Shown here in pieces: positions 1-8,707 of a stretch of DNA of 8,874 nt. The stretch spans positions 1 through 8,874 of the forward strand of contig JAUHXB010000039.1 of assembly GCA_030427215.1 (NCBI GenBank), written 5' to 3'. The stretch's first letter is position 1; each line of letters begins with the position of its first letter. The position numbers and the translations under genes were made by a program. The notes under the pieces were generated by a model. That model searched no databases and was not told the DNA's origin. It worked only from the letters and a program-made list of their open reading frames with translations. This stretch comes from Alphaproteobacteria bacterium (GTDB lineage: Bacteria; Pseudomonadota; Alphaproteobacteria; Micavibrionales; UBA1664).

Positions 1-1
1 G

Positions 2-1897
2 ATTGGTGTCGGCGACATGGGCGGTGATGTGTTTGGAAATGGAATGTTGCTTTCCCCTCATATTCGCCTCATCGGCGCATTTAATCACCTGCATATTTTC
101 TGTGATCCCACCCCTGATGTATCAGCATCATTTAAGGAACGTCAGAGATTATTCAGGGCCGTGAAAGGATGGGATGCGTATAACGAAAAAATATTATCAA
201 AGGGCGGTCGTATTTATTCGCGGTCTGATAAGTCATTGAAATTAACACCTGAAATTCAATCCCGATTTGGTCTTGATAAAAAAGAAGTATCGCCGCAAGA
301 ATTAATGCACGCCATGTTGCAATCGGAAATGGATCTGATGTGGTTTGGTGGCATTGGAACATATATCAAGGCACCCAATGAATCGCATGTGGATGTTGGC
401 GATAAGGCCAATGATACTATCCGCATTGATGCGCATCAGGTTCGCGCTCGTGTTATTGGCGAGGGGGCAAATTTGGGCGCCACTCACGCCGCGAGGATTT
501 GTATGAATTTATTGGGTGTGAAATGTTATGCCGATTTCATTGATAATTCGGGCGGTGTGAATTCGTCTGATTTGGAAGTGAACATTAAAATTCTATTTCA
601 ACAGGTCATGCAAAACACAAAACTATCAGTCAAAGACCGCAATAAGATTTTGGAAAAAATGACGGACGATGTCTCAGATTTGGTCCTTCGCAATAATTAC
701 CAACAAACACAGGCCATATCAGTGGCGGCGCATGGTGCATATGATAAGTTATCATCTCACGTGGCCTTGATTGAACATCTGGAGGACAATTTCGATCTCA
801 ATAGAGAGATTGAAAATTTACCTGATAATACTGCGATTGAAAATCGTTCTCGTGATAATCACGGGTTTACAACTGCGGAACTCTCAACCTTGATTTCCTA
901 TACAAAAATTAAATTATTTCAGGATTTATTGGACAGTAATCTGCCTGATGACCCGGCCTTCCAAGATTGGATGACGGCTTATTTCCCCGACCTTATTCAG
1001 GACAAATATAAAATTGAGATGAATAATCATCGATTGAGGCGTGAAATTATTGCTACGCAATTGGCCAATTCAATAGTGAATCGTATGGGCCCAACATATA
1101 TGATGAATCAAACATCAAAAACAGGGATTCCCGCATGCACAATTGCACGTGTCTATTTCATTGTCCGCGAGGTTTTTGATATTCGTGATTTATATAGTGA
1201 TATTGAATCTCTGGATAATAAGGCCAAAGCCATTGCGCAAATTGAGGCGTTGAACGAAATAGCCGATTTTATTGATTATACGTCTACATGGTTTTTAAAG
1301 GAATATAAGGGCGAAAACCTAAAAGAAACTCAATTAATTAATCTTGAGAGATATTATAAAAAATCATTCCAGAAAATCCTGAAGATTATTGATAAAGTTC
1401 TGCCAGAGTCATCTTTGGTCTTTATCGATAACCGTCAATCCTCCTATGTCGATCAAGGGTTTTCAAAGGGCACGGCAAGACGTATTGCCATGTTACCAAT
1501 CATGAACACCATGTGCGATATTATTAAGATAAGTGATCATATGGGGCATGATTTAGGAACAGTTGCAAAGGTGTATTTTGCCTTAAACGAAGCCCTATCA
1601 TTTGTTTGGTTGCGAGATCAATCAAGGGGAATAGATGCGGAAAATCGATGGGAATCCGAAACATTAAAGGGAATTATTGATCGTTTGTACGTGACACAGG
1701 CCGAATTGACCAAACGGATTGTAAGTGAGACATGCTCTGGTAAAAAATGTCCGACCCACCCTGTTGAAGACTGGATGCATGGTAATAAAGATGCAATTCA
1801 GCCTATTAAAGATGTGATTGATAAAATCAAAAGCTCTGAAGATGTAAATTTTGCGATGTTAACATCTATTGAAGTTCGGTTGGAGCAATTGGTTTAA
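2..1897 (+). CDS. NAD-specific glutamate dehydrogenase, large (about 180 kDa) bacterial type; 5'-truncated by the window edge
   Basis: Catalyses oxidative deamination of glutamate to 2-oxoglutarate and ammonium with NAD+, feeding amino-acid carbon into the TCA cycle in the cytoplasm. The reading frame is already open at base 2 (Ile-Gly-Val-Gly-Asp-Met), so the ATG at 17 is internal, not the start. About 631 codons are present, roughly the C-terminal 40% of a family whose members are usually near 1600 residues. Recognisable family blocks, counted from base 2, are GVGDMGGDVFGNGML at the very beginning, MWFGGIGTYIKAP near residues 113-125, VIGEGANLGATHAAR at 152-165 (nucleotide-binding region) and DFIDNSGGVNSSDLEVNIK at 178-196. 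The rest is the mostly helical C-terminal region of this enzyme type. A CSGKKC pair lies near the end. The stop codon overlaps the stop of the convergent EAL gene. With putA nearby it would complete proline breakdown to 2-oxoglutarate. The family call is firm; regulation is not visible because the start lies outside the window. Confidence 0.95.
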   Translation: MGVGDMGGDVFGNGMLLSPHIRLIGAFNHLHIFCDPTPDVSASFKERQRLFRAVKGWDAYNEKILSKGGRIYSRSDKSLKLTPEIQSRFGLDKKEVSPQELMHAMLQSEMDLMWFGGIGTYIKAPNESHVDVGDKANDTIRIDAHQVRARVIGEGANLGATHAARICMNLLGVKCYADFIDNSGGVNSSDLEVNIKILFQQVMQNTKLSVKDRNKILEKMTDDVSDLVLRNNYQQTQAISVAAHGAYDKLSSHVALIEHLEDNFDLNREIENLPDNTAIENRSRDNHGFTTAELSTLISYTKIKLFQDLLDSNLPDDPAFQDWMTAYFPDLIQDKYKIEMNNHRLRREIIATQLANSIVNRMGPTYMMNQTSKTGIPACTIARVYFIVREVFDIRDLYSDIESLDNKAKAIAQIEALNEIADFIDYTSTWFLKEYKGENLKETQLINLERYYKKSFQKILKIIDKVLPESSLVFIDNRQSSYVDQGFSKGTARRIAMLPIMNTMCDIIKISDHMGHDLGTVAKVYFALNEALSFVWLRDQSRGIDAENRWESETLKGIIDRLYVTQAELTKRIVSETCSGKKCPTHPVEDWMHGNKDAIQPIKDVIDKIKSSEDVNFAMLTSIEVRLEQLV

Positions 1898-3126
1898 TGG
1901 AGTATTTTTAGGGCATCACCAACGCTTAGAGGTTTACCAAATAAATATCCTTGCCCTTCAATACAGCCGATTTGTTGAAGGATTTTGAGGTCGTCTTCGG
2001 TTTCAATACCCTCGGCAATCACGCCCAAATCAAATGTTTTGGCCAGGCCGACAATCGCCTGAATAATATCCATTCCCTTTTGATTATCGCGCGTGCGCTT
2101 GGTGAAGCTTTTATCAATTTTAATCCCATCAATGGCAAATTTATGGAGATAGCCAAGGGATGAATAGCCAACACCAAAATCGTCAAGTGCTATGCTGACA
2201 CCCAATTCTTTTAACCCATCTAATATTTTTGCGGCTTTATCTGCATTTCCGATAAAGGCGCTTTCTGTAATTTCAAGTTTTATGTGATGCGGGTCAATAT
2301 TGGCGTTATTTAAAACATCTGAAATTCCCATCACCATGGAATCATCTTCGAAATTCACCCCTGATAAATTGACGCTAATAAACGGTTTATCGACACCTGA
2401 TACGGCATCATGCATCTTTGGAATAATGTCACAGGCCATTTCCAACATTTTCCTGTCAATCGCTTGAATAAGACCTAATCTTTCGGCAATAGGGATAAAA
2501 TCATCAGGCATGATAATGCCACGATCTTGATGATGCCAACGGATCAGCGTTTCAAACCCAATAATTTTTTGATCGGCGAGGGATACGATTGGTTGTAAAT
2601 AAGGCTTAAAGTCACCTTTATCTAATGCGCGGCGAATTTCCTGTTCCAACGCTAATTCTTTTAACGCATCGGCCTTACGAAGTGAGAAGTCTGTTAATGA
2701 TGTTGGGCTATGAAACGCTTTACCCGCTGTGGATAAAACGCGCCCAAAAACTTCGCCGTCATCACTGTTTTCAATACGTGAAAATCTGTACCGTTCAATA
2801 AGCAAACTGAATAACGATGTTACAATAGGGTCTAAACCTTTCAGTCGGTCTTCCAAAATATTTGATGAAATCAGGTACGCAACGGTGTCTTCCGCCGCAA
2901 TGGCGGATGCCGACCGTAACCCCGGTTCCATCAACGCCATTTCACCGAATAAATCACCTGTGCGCAATGTGGCAACGGTTTTTTCATCTTCTTCGCCACG
3001 GCATCGGATAATTTCAACCTGACCAATTTCGAGGATATAGCCATTATCGCGGATATCCCCTTCGTTAAAGATGATATCGCCTTTTTTGAACGTTTTGCGC
3101 TTAACCTGTAATGAATTTGAATCCAT
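1894..3126 (-). CDS. Cyclic-nucleotide-binding domain plus EAL domain protein; probable c-di-GMP phosphodiesterase
   Basis: A 410-residue cytosolic protein without membrane segments. Residues about 12-110 form a cyclic nucleotide-binding domain. Its phosphate-binding cassette, FGEMALMEPGLRSASA (60-75), has Glu62 and Arg71-Ser72 as in CRP-like cAMP binders. After a linker (about 115-160), residues about 165-408 form an EAL domain. The signature Glu is in an ETL variant (Glu192 in GFETLIRW). The other metal and catalytic positions look intact: Asn253 (SVNLSG), Glu285 (LEITES), Asp315-Asp316 (ALDDFG), Lys336 (IKIDKSF), Glu372 (AEGIE) and Gln392 (GQGYLFGKP). There is no GGDEF domain. By family knowledge it should hydrolyse c-di-GMP to pGpG; control by cAMP or cGMP binding to the N-terminus is inference. 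It starts 88 nt after putA on the same strand. No clear terminator, strong promoter or good Shine-Dalgarno is visible in that gap (3127-3214), so read-through or a weak own promoter are both possible. Confidence 0.93.
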   Translation of the reverse strand: MDSNSLQVKRKTFKKGDIIFNEGDIRDNGYILEIGQVEIIRCRGEEDEKTVATLRTGDLFGEMALMEPGLRSASAIAAEDTVAYLISSNILEDRLKGLDPIVTSLFSLLIERYRFSRIENSDDGEVFGRVLSTAGKAFHSPTSLTDFSLRKADALKELALEQEIRRALDKGDFKPYLQPIVSLADQKIIGFETLIRWHHQDRGIIMPDDFIPIAERLGLIQAIDRKMLEMACDIIPKMHDAVSGVDKPFISVNLSGVNFEDDSMVMGISDVLNNANIDPHHIKLEITESAFIGNADKAAKILDGLKELGVSIALDDFGVGYSSLGYLHKFAIDGIKIDKSFTKRTRDNQKGMDIIQAIVGLAKTFDLGVIAEGIETEDDLKILQQIGCIEGQGYLFGKPLSVGDALKILH

Positions 3127-3214
3127 GCTTTATGTATGCTTAATTTGCGTTGTGTTCTCAATCCCAAAACTAATTATGAAGGGAAAGAGTTAACAAAAAC
3201 ATAAGTGATATGAA

Positions 3215-6200
3215 CTATAAATTAATCAATGTCGCGTTACCGCCTGATGCGGTTGTATCAATGCTGATTGATTTTTCGGATGAGAAGGCGTGCAGGTAAT
3301 ATGGCCCTCCGGCCTTTGGCCCTGTTCCTGATAACCCACGCCCGCCAAATGGTTGAACGCCGACTACTGCGCCTGTTTGACCACGATTAATATAAATATT
3401 TCCTGCACGGATTTTATTGGCAATGTCATTTTGTTTTGTTTCAATGCGGCTGTGCAATCCAAAGGTCAGGCCGTATCCTTTGGCATTAATCTGTTGAATC
3501 AAATCATGTAATTCGTTCTCTTTATAACGGATAATATGCAGGATGGGGCCAAAGGCCTCTGTCTCAATCATGGATAAATCATCAATTTCCGCCGCGATAG
3601 GGGTGAAATATGTACCGTATCCGTCCAATCGTGCGTCGTGCGGTGATTCCACAAATTCTTTTGAAATGCCTTCCAATTTCGCGCGGTAATGAACCAAATT
3701 ATTTTTGGCTTCTTCATCAATAATCGGGCCAATATCGGTGGATAGATATTGCGGGTCACCCACGGTTAAATGATCCATTGCGCCATAAATCATGGGGATG
3801 ATTTCGTCGGCTACGTCGTCCTGAACACATAAAATGCGAAGGGCGGAACATCGTTGCCCGGCCGATCCAAATGCGGAATGGATAACATCGTCTGTGACTT
3901 GTTCGGGCAGGGCGGTACTGTCGACAATCATCGCGTTTAACCCACCTGTTTCGGCGATTAATGGAATGATTGGGCCATCTTTATCCGCCAATTGGCGTTG
4001 GATTATTTTGGCAACATCGGTTGACCCCGTAAAGGCCACGCCATGAATATTTTGCCCCACCAATTTTGCGCCAATATCTCCATCACCATGGAGGAGGGCA
4101 ATGACGTTTTCAGGAACGCCTGCCTCCATCATTAATTCTATAGCATAGGTTGCGATTGCGGGTGTTTGTTCCGCGGGTTTTGATATCACGCAATTTCCCG
4201 CGACAAGCGCCGCAACAATTTGCCCTGTAAAAATGGCAAATGGAAAATTCCAAGGAGAAATACACAGGAATATGCCGCGGCCTTCCAAGCGTAAGGCATT
4301 ATATTCGCCTGTTGGCCCTTGCAATTCTTGTTCAATGAAATGATGCTTTGCCTGCGCGGCGTAATAACGGCAAAAATCGACTGCTTCGCGAACTTCACCG
4401 ATGGCATCGGCAATCGTTTTTCCTGCTTCACGGGTGAGGAGCGCCATAATTTCATGCATATTGTCTTCATATAAATCGGCAATTTTATTGAGGATTTCTG
4501 ATCGATCAGCTACAGGGCGGTTATTCCAGGCATCAAACCCACCATTCAAAACATCCATCGTGTTTTTAATATGATCGCCCAACGCATAATAAACATGCCC
4601 CACGACATCATGACGGTTGGATGGATTGATATTGTCTAACTGTTGACCATTACTATGTGATTGACCGTTAATTAAGCATGGAGCGTGATAGGATTGATCG
4701 GCCTTATCATTCATCACATTGAATAATTTTTCTAACGATGGTCGGGCAAATAAATCTATGCCTTTTGAATTGTCGCGGTCACTGTAGATATTGTCAGGCA
4801 TCGGAATATATGGGTGTGTGTGATTGCCATCTTTGGCATTGGCAATATCAATTGGGCTTTTGATTAAATCATCAATTGATTTTGTTTGATCGTAAATTTT
4901 ATTCACGAATGAGGAATTCGCACCATTTTCCAACAGCCTGCGAACCAAATAGGCTAATAAATATTTATGCGTCCCAACAGGGGCGTAAACACATACAGGA
5001 ATATCCATCGATAGAACCTGATTATATAATTGATCTCCCATGCCATAAAGCCGTTGAAAAATAATGTTGGATGTATCATCTCCCGCCATATCCAACACGG
5101 CGGCAACCGTATGCGCGTTATGCGTTCCAAACATGGGGTAAAGGACATCACGGTTTGCCAATAATTTTTTCGCGCACGCCAAATACGATAAATCCGTATT
5201 TTCCTTGCATGTGAAAACGGGGTATCCCTCATGCCCTTCAATTTGTGCGTGTTTGATTTCGGTATCCCAATATGCCCCTTTGACAAGGCGAATGGCGATT
5301 TTACGGTTATGATCTTGTGCCCAATTGATCGCCATATCAATGATTGCACCTGCGCGTTTGTGGTAGGCCTGAACCGCAAATCCAAACCCTTCCCATGTAT
5401 CAAAATCTGGATTTTGGATGATGTTGTGAATGATGGATAGGGATAAATCTAAACGGTCGCATTCTTCGGCATCAACGGTCAGATTTAAACGATATTCCGA
5501 TGCAATGATGCAAAGCTCGGTTAATTTTTCGGTTAAAATGGATTCTGCCTTTTCCCATTGTGCAAATTCATATCGCGGATAAAGCGCGGAGAGTTTGATC
5601 GAAATGCCAGGGTGTTCGATGACAGGTTTTTTACGATTATCGTATGACAGTCCAATTTCACGAATGGCATGGGTGTAGGCATTGAAATAATAATCCGCGT
5701 CTTTTGTTGTGCGCGCCCCTTCGCCCAACATATCAAAATTATAGATATATCCTTTTTCAACAGATGGTTTTGCGACCTTGATCGCTTCTTCGATATCACG
5801 GCCCAACACGAATGTTTTCCCCATAATCTGCATCGCCTCAAACGTCGCCTTACGGATAAAGGGCATGCCGATTTTGCCAATCATGCTGTCCATCACTTTT
5901 TGCGACAATGATAATCCAATACCTGATATCGTTGCGGACATGCTGTTGGCCTGTTCAAACAAAGCTGACCAGTCGCCATCGGATAATTTATCTTGGATAA
6001 GCAGATTAGCCGTTGCGACATCGGGTATACGCAACAACGCTTCCGCCAAAGTCATCAACGCAAGGCCTTCTTCGGATGTTAAATCATATGATTGCATGAG
6101 CGCGTTAAAACCTTTTAGGTCTTTATGACGGGCGCGAATGGTTTCAATAAAAACACGCGCTTGTTGTGCCACGCGGTCATTATTGAGATTGATATCTTTT

Positions 6201-6259
6201 AAAAACCCATTAACAAGGACATTTTCATCGACAAATTTAAGATCGTAAAAATCACTCAT
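3215..6259 (-). CDS. putA: PutA: bifunctional proline dehydrogenase / L-glutamate gamma-semialdehyde dehydrogenase, short form without DNA-binding domain
   Basis: Oxidises L-proline to pyrroline-5-carboxylate with FAD, then the hydrolysed semialdehyde to glutamate with NAD+, in one polypeptide that channels the intermediate. The N-terminal half carries the proline dehydrogenase barrel: PGISIKLSALYPRYE (217-231), DAEECDRLDL (263-272), RLVKGAYWDTE (324-334), GTHNAHT (378-384) and the substrate-carboxylate arginines Arg440-Arg441 with Glu444-Asn445. The C-terminal half is an aldehyde dehydrogenase: SPWNFP with Asn671, FTGST (743-747), Glu770 in ETGG and the catalytic Cys804 in GQRC. It ends in the PFGGRGLSGTG region (970-980) and a GGNATL tail typical of short PutAs. 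At 1014 residues it matches the minimal PutA class (about 1000) rather than the 1320-residue enterobacterial form. It lacks the N-terminal ribbon-helix-helix domain, so it should not autorepress. The start follows chvG by 32 nt with no strong Shine-Dalgarno. Co-transcription with chvIG is likely but not proven. Confidence 0.97.
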   Translation of the reverse strand: MSDFYDLKFVDENVLVNGFLKDINLNNDRVAQQARVFIETIRARHKDLKGFNALMQSYDLTSEEGLALMTLAEALLRIPDVATANLLIQDKLSDGDWSALFEQANSMSATISGIGLSLSQKVMDSMIGKIGMPFIRKATFEAMQIMGKTFVLGRDIEEAIKVAKPSVEKGYIYNFDMLGEGARTTKDADYYFNAYTHAIREIGLSYDNRKKPVIEHPGISIKLSALYPRYEFAQWEKAESILTEKLTELCIIASEYRLNLTVDAEECDRLDLSLSIIHNIIQNPDFDTWEGFGFAVQAYHKRAGAIIDMAINWAQDHNRKIAIRLVKGAYWDTEIKHAQIEGHEGYPVFTCKENTDLSYLACAKKLLANRDVLYPMFGTHNAHTVAAVLDMAGDDTSNIIFQRLYGMGDQLYNQVLSMDIPVCVYAPVGTHKYLLAYLVRRLLENGANSSFVNKIYDQTKSIDDLIKSPIDIANAKDGNHTHPYIPMPDNIYSDRDNSKGIDLFARPSLEKLFNVMNDKADQSYHAPCLINGQSHSNGQQLDNINPSNRHDVVGHVYYALGDHIKNTMDVLNGGFDAWNNRPVADRSEILNKIADLYEDNMHEIMALLTREAGKTIADAIGEVREAVDFCRYYAAQAKHHFIEQELQGPTGEYNALRLEGRGIFLCISPWNFPFAIFTGQIVAALVAGNCVISKPAEQTPAIATYAIELMMEAGVPENVIALLHGDGDIGAKLVGQNIHGVAFTGSTDVAKIIQRQLADKDGPIIPLIAETGGLNAMIVDSTALPEQVTDDVIHSAFGSAGQRCSALRILCVQDDVADEIIPMIYGAMDHLTVGDPQYLSTDIGPIIDEEAKNNLVHYRAKLEGISKEFVESPHDARLDGYGTYFTPIAAEIDDLSMIETEAFGPILHIIRYKENELHDLIQQINAKGYGLTFGLHSRIETKQNDIANKIRAGNIYINRGQTGAVVGVQPFGGRGLSGTGPKAGGPYYLHAFSSEKSISIDTTASGGNATLINL

Positions 6260-6274
6260 GATAAAAAGCTTATC
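6260..6274. repeat. Small inverted repeat GATAA-N5-TTATC directly upstream of the putA start
   Basis: Five-base arms GATAA and TTATC flank AAAGC immediately before the putA start codon, in the 32-nt gap after chvG. It could be a small operator or mRNA hairpin affecting putA translation, but arms this short in AT-rich DNA easily arise by chance. No polyT run suited to termination follows it. Confidence 0.25.
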
Positions 6275-6291
6275 ACGTCAACGGGCTATAA

Positions 6292-7902
6292 TTAAACGGA
6301 TTTTAAAATAATTGTAAATCGGGCGCCAATCTTTTGTCCCTGATCATCATATCGGTTTTCGGCAAAAATCTGACCATCATGGGCATCGATAATTTGTTTA
6401 CAAATCGCCAGACCTAACCCTGAATTATTGCCAAATCCTTCACTGTCTGGACGTTCAGTGTAAAAACGATCAAAAATTGTTTCCAATTTATTATTTGGAA
6501 TACCTGGCCCGTTATCATCAATTGTAATGTGCCAGTGCGCACCCTGTTTTTCAACCATGAGTGACACATCATTCGAAAATGATTTTGCATTGGATAGCAA
6601 ATTATCAAAAACCTGTCCCATTCGCGTATCAACACCACGGATACAAATTGAATCATTTTCAGGCAAATTATATTTTGCACCATAATAATCACAAATATCG
6701 GCAATCATGCCACGCATGCAAAACACATCCATTTCTTCGCGGGAAATTTCCGCATCCAACCGCGATGATTTTGAAATATCGGTGATAAGCCGATCCAGCC
6801 GATCCACATCATGCAAAATTACCTGCATCAAACGATTTCTATCGTCCTCATTCTTAACAATCGATACCGTTTCAACCGCACTACGCAATGATGTTAGTGG
6901 GTTTTTCAGCTCATGCGCAACATCGGCGGCAAAGGCCTCAATGGAATCCAATCTCTGGGCCAATGCGTCCGTCATAGCACGCAAGGATAGCGACAAATCA
7001 CCAATTTCATCTTGTCGTTTTGACAGGTTTGGAATATCCGCGCCGCGCCCAAAATTGCGTTGAACATCCTCTGCCGCCTTTGACAATTTTTTCAAAGGCC
7101 GTGCAATTGCACCTGATAAATAAAGCGACAATATGCCCGTCACACCCAGGGCAATGAAAAACAAGAACACAACGTCACGTTGCATTTGACGGATGGTTTG
7201 TTCAATTTGATTACCATCACGTGTTAAATATACAACGCCCATCACACGGTCCATATTTTTAACAGGAACGGCGGCCGATAAGATAATGTCTTTTGGCCCT
7301 GGTCTATCCATTGGTTTACACCATTCGGATGATGATAATTCACCGTCCAATGCGCGTTGGACATCTGGATATACAAATCCGGTCAATGTTGTTTTATTAT
7401 CAGATGGGTAATCTTGTAATTGCAAAGATGATGGCAATAAATCCAAAATAAAATCGAGCGATGCCTCAACTGGTTGGTCTAAAAACCCTTGTTTACTCGA
7501 TCCTGGCCCCATTTCAATCACACTGACAGGGCCCGAAAGCCAATCACTATCCCCCATTAATGTGCCATCAAAATCATATAGGCGAATGCGGCTGGTTGTT
7601 GTTTGACCAAGCCGACGGATCATTTTCCGTGCAGGATAACGGGCAAGGCGATCAAGCATAAGGATGCGTGCACCACGTTCCCCACGCCTTAGCATCGGGC
7701 CTTGAACTTGGGCGGCTTCCGCAATGGCGCCCGCGTATATTCTGGCCTGTCTCTCAAGCGTTTTTAATTCTGTTTTGATTAAATTATTTTCGTATTGCCC
7801 AAGGTAAATGAGCCCAAAGGCCAAAACCACCAACGCAACGCCGTTGACCGCAAAAATTTTAAGCGTTAGGCGGGATAATATGCGTTTGGATTGATCGGAC
7901 AT
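6292..7902 (-). CDS. chvG: ChvG-type membrane sensor histidine kinase
   Basis: A 536-residue inner-membrane histidine kinase, the partner of the adjacent regulator. A short cytosolic N-terminus is followed by a membrane helix at about 15-34, a periplasmic sensor domain at about 35-243 of the ChvG/ExoS type, a second membrane helix at about 244-266, and a HAMP segment at about 264-317. The phosphoacceptor His330 lies in FAADVAHELKNPLTSLRSA. The ATPase domain shows the N-box NLLSNA (434-439), G1 DDNGPGIP (462-469), the F-box IFDRFYT (476-482) and G2 GLGLAI (495-500). All key residues are present, so it should be an active kinase. In rhizobia the orthologues respond to acid or envelope conditions, there through the periplasmic repressor ExoR. 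No ExoR gene is in this window, so the signal here is unknown. The start codon overlaps the chvI stop by one base (TAATG), and an AAAGAG stretch in the chvI tail may serve as ribosome site, suggesting translational coupling. Confidence 0.93.
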   Translation of the reverse strand: MSDQSKRILSRLTLKIFAVNGVALVVLAFGLIYLGQYENNLIKTELKTLERQARIYAGAIAEAAQVQGPMLRRGERGARILMLDRLARYPARKMIRRLGQTTTSRIRLYDFDGTLMGDSDWLSGPVSVIEMGPGSSKQGFLDQPVEASLDFILDLLPSSLQLQDYPSDNKTTLTGFVYPDVQRALDGELSSSEWCKPMDRPGPKDIILSAAVPVKNMDRVMGVVYLTRDGNQIEQTIRQMQRDVVFLFFIALGVTGILSLYLSGAIARPLKKLSKAAEDVQRNFGRGADIPNLSKRQDEIGDLSLSLRAMTDALAQRLDSIEAFAADVAHELKNPLTSLRSAVETVSIVKNEDDRNRLMQVILHDVDRLDRLITDISKSSRLDAEISREEMDVFCMRGMIADICDYYGAKYNLPENDSICIRGVDTRMGQVFDNLLSNAKSFSNDVSLMVEKQGAHWHITIDDNGPGIPNNKLETIFDRFYTERPDSEGFGNNSGLGLAICKQIIDAHDGQIFAENRYDDQGQKIGARFTIILKSV

Positions 7903-8615
7903 TACTCTTTATATTTATAACCAACACCATATACCGTGTCGATATGGTCGAATGTATCATCCACGACCTTGAATTTTTTACGGATCCGTTTGATATGAGA
8001 ATCGATTGTGCGGTCATCCACATAAATCGCATCTCCATAAGCGATATCCATCAGGGAATCGCGTGATTTCACATGCCCCGGACGTACGGCCAAGGCCTTC
8101 ACCAGTAAAAATTCAGTCACGGTTAAATTGACTTCCTGCCCGTTCCATAAACATAAATGACGGTCTTCATCCAATGTCATATTGCCAACGGTGATTGTCA
8201 CCGCATCATCGGGATTGTCATTCACCGCCGCACGCATTTCATTCCGACGTAAAATTGCGCGAATCCGCTCAATCAAGAGGCGTTGCGAAAATGGTTTGGT
8301 AATATAATCATCCGCGCCCATACGAAGGCCCAAGACCTGATCAATTTCATCATCTTTTGAGGTTAAAAATATAAGGGGCACAGATGATTTTTCACGGATT
8401 TTGGTTAAGACCTCCATCCCATCCATACGAGGCATTTTGATATCACTAACCACCAAATCAACGGGGTTAAGCTCTAACCCCTTTACCGCGGCCTCGCCTT
8501 CCATATATGTTTTAACGTCAAAGCCCTCGGCCTCCAACGCCATGGATACGGATGTTAAAATATTGCGGTCATCATCGATAAGCGCAATTTTGGCGGCGGT
8601 TTGTGTGTCGGTCAT
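7902..8615 (-). CDS. chvI: ChvI-type response regulator, OmpR/PhoB family
   Basis: A 237-residue cytosolic DNA-binding regulator. The receiver domain (about 9-124) contains acidic residues Asp14-Asp15, phosphoacceptor Asp58 in [10 protein letters not shown], Thr85 in FLTSKDDE and Lys107 in [10 protein letters not shown]. The C-terminal winged helix (about 138-235) includes [12 protein letters not shown] and the recognition-helix region [16 protein letters not shown], ending in the usual VYGVGYKY. The stretches [20 protein letters not shown] and [19 protein letters not shown] closely resemble rhizobial ChvI. I place the start at the ATG 8613-8615. It puts the conserved receiver start a few residues in, gives the usual family length, and has AAGGGA 10 nt upstream. 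The upstream ATGs at 8642 and 8702 lie beside or between repeat elements and would add unconserved residues. Phosphorylated ChvI in relatives controls envelope, acid-response and surface-polysaccharide genes; targets here are unknown. Confidence 0.94.
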   Translation of the reverse strand: MTDTQTAAKIALIDDDRNILTSVSMALEAEGFDVKTYMEGEAAVKGLELNPVDLVVSDIKMPRMDGMEVLTKIREKSSVPLIFLTSKDDEIDQVLGLRMGADDYITKPFSQRLLIERIRAILRRNEMRAAVNDNPDDAVTITVGNMTLDEDRHLCLWNGQEVNLTVTEFLLVKALAVRPGHVKSRDSLMDIAYGDAIYVDDRTIDSHIKRIRKKFKVVDDTFDHIDTVYGVGYKYKE

Positions 8616-8625
8616 TTGTTTGAGT

Positions 8626-8631
8626 TCCCTT
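8626..8631 (-). promoter_or_regulatory. Probable chvI ribosome binding site
   Basis: The minus strand reads AAGGGA 10 nt before the ATG at 8613-8615. It is the best Shine-Dalgarno-like match ahead of any candidate chvI start and supports that start over the ATGs at 8642 and 8702. Confidence 0.55.
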
Positions 8632-8647
8632 GTTATCTTCATAATTT

Positions 8648-8691
8648 CGTCATTGCCTGAATTTATAGAATAAATTCTAAGGCAATCCAGA
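8648..8691 (-). repeat. Palindromic repeat element, copy 1 (minus orientation)
   Basis: On the minus strand this 44-nt unit starts TCTGGATTGCCT and ends AGGCAATGACG. The outer stem ATTGCCT (8652-8658) pairs with AGGCAAT (8680-8686). An unpaired TA (8678-8679) follows, then the inner stem GAATTTAT (8659-8666) pairs with ATAAATTC (8670-8677), with a 3-nt loop. It shares ends, the TA bulge and the inner stem with the copy at 8708-8752. Its termini resemble a widespread class of bacterial intergenic palindromes (CTGGATTGC to GCAATGACG), recalled from general knowledge and not searched. It lies in the presumed chvI leader, between promoter and ribosome site. Confidence 0.85.
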
Positions 8692-8707
8692 CTATAAAAC
8701 AAACATC

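Noticed and set aside
3127..3214. Possible terminator or strong promoter between putA and the EAL gene
   Set aside because: Only a 4-bp AT stem (CATA/TATG) before a short T run is seen after the putA stop, and no well-spaced -35/-10 pair stands out; neither can be supported.
4099..4111. GGCAATGACG-like string inside putA, resembling one end of the palindromic element
   Set aside because: It lies in conserved putA coding sequence, has no partner arm or TCTGGATT end nearby, and is best explained as chance.
4954..5403. Minus-strand 149-codon open frame inside putA, and similar frames of 60-118 codons within the large genes
   Set aside because: They lie wholly inside well-supported genes in other frames and show low-complexity, composition-driven translations with no motifs.
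8401..8673. Plus-strand open frame of 90 codons opposite chvI
   Set aside because: It is antisense to strongly conserved chvI codons, has no recognisable domain and runs into the repeat element; it is a shadow of the real gene.
8616..8702. Longer chvI reading frame starting at the ATG ending at 8702 (or at 8642)
   Set aside because: The extra residues are encoded by the palindromic element and its flanks, do not look like receiver-domain sequence, and lack a good ribosome site; the 8615 start fits the family length and has AAGGGA upstream.
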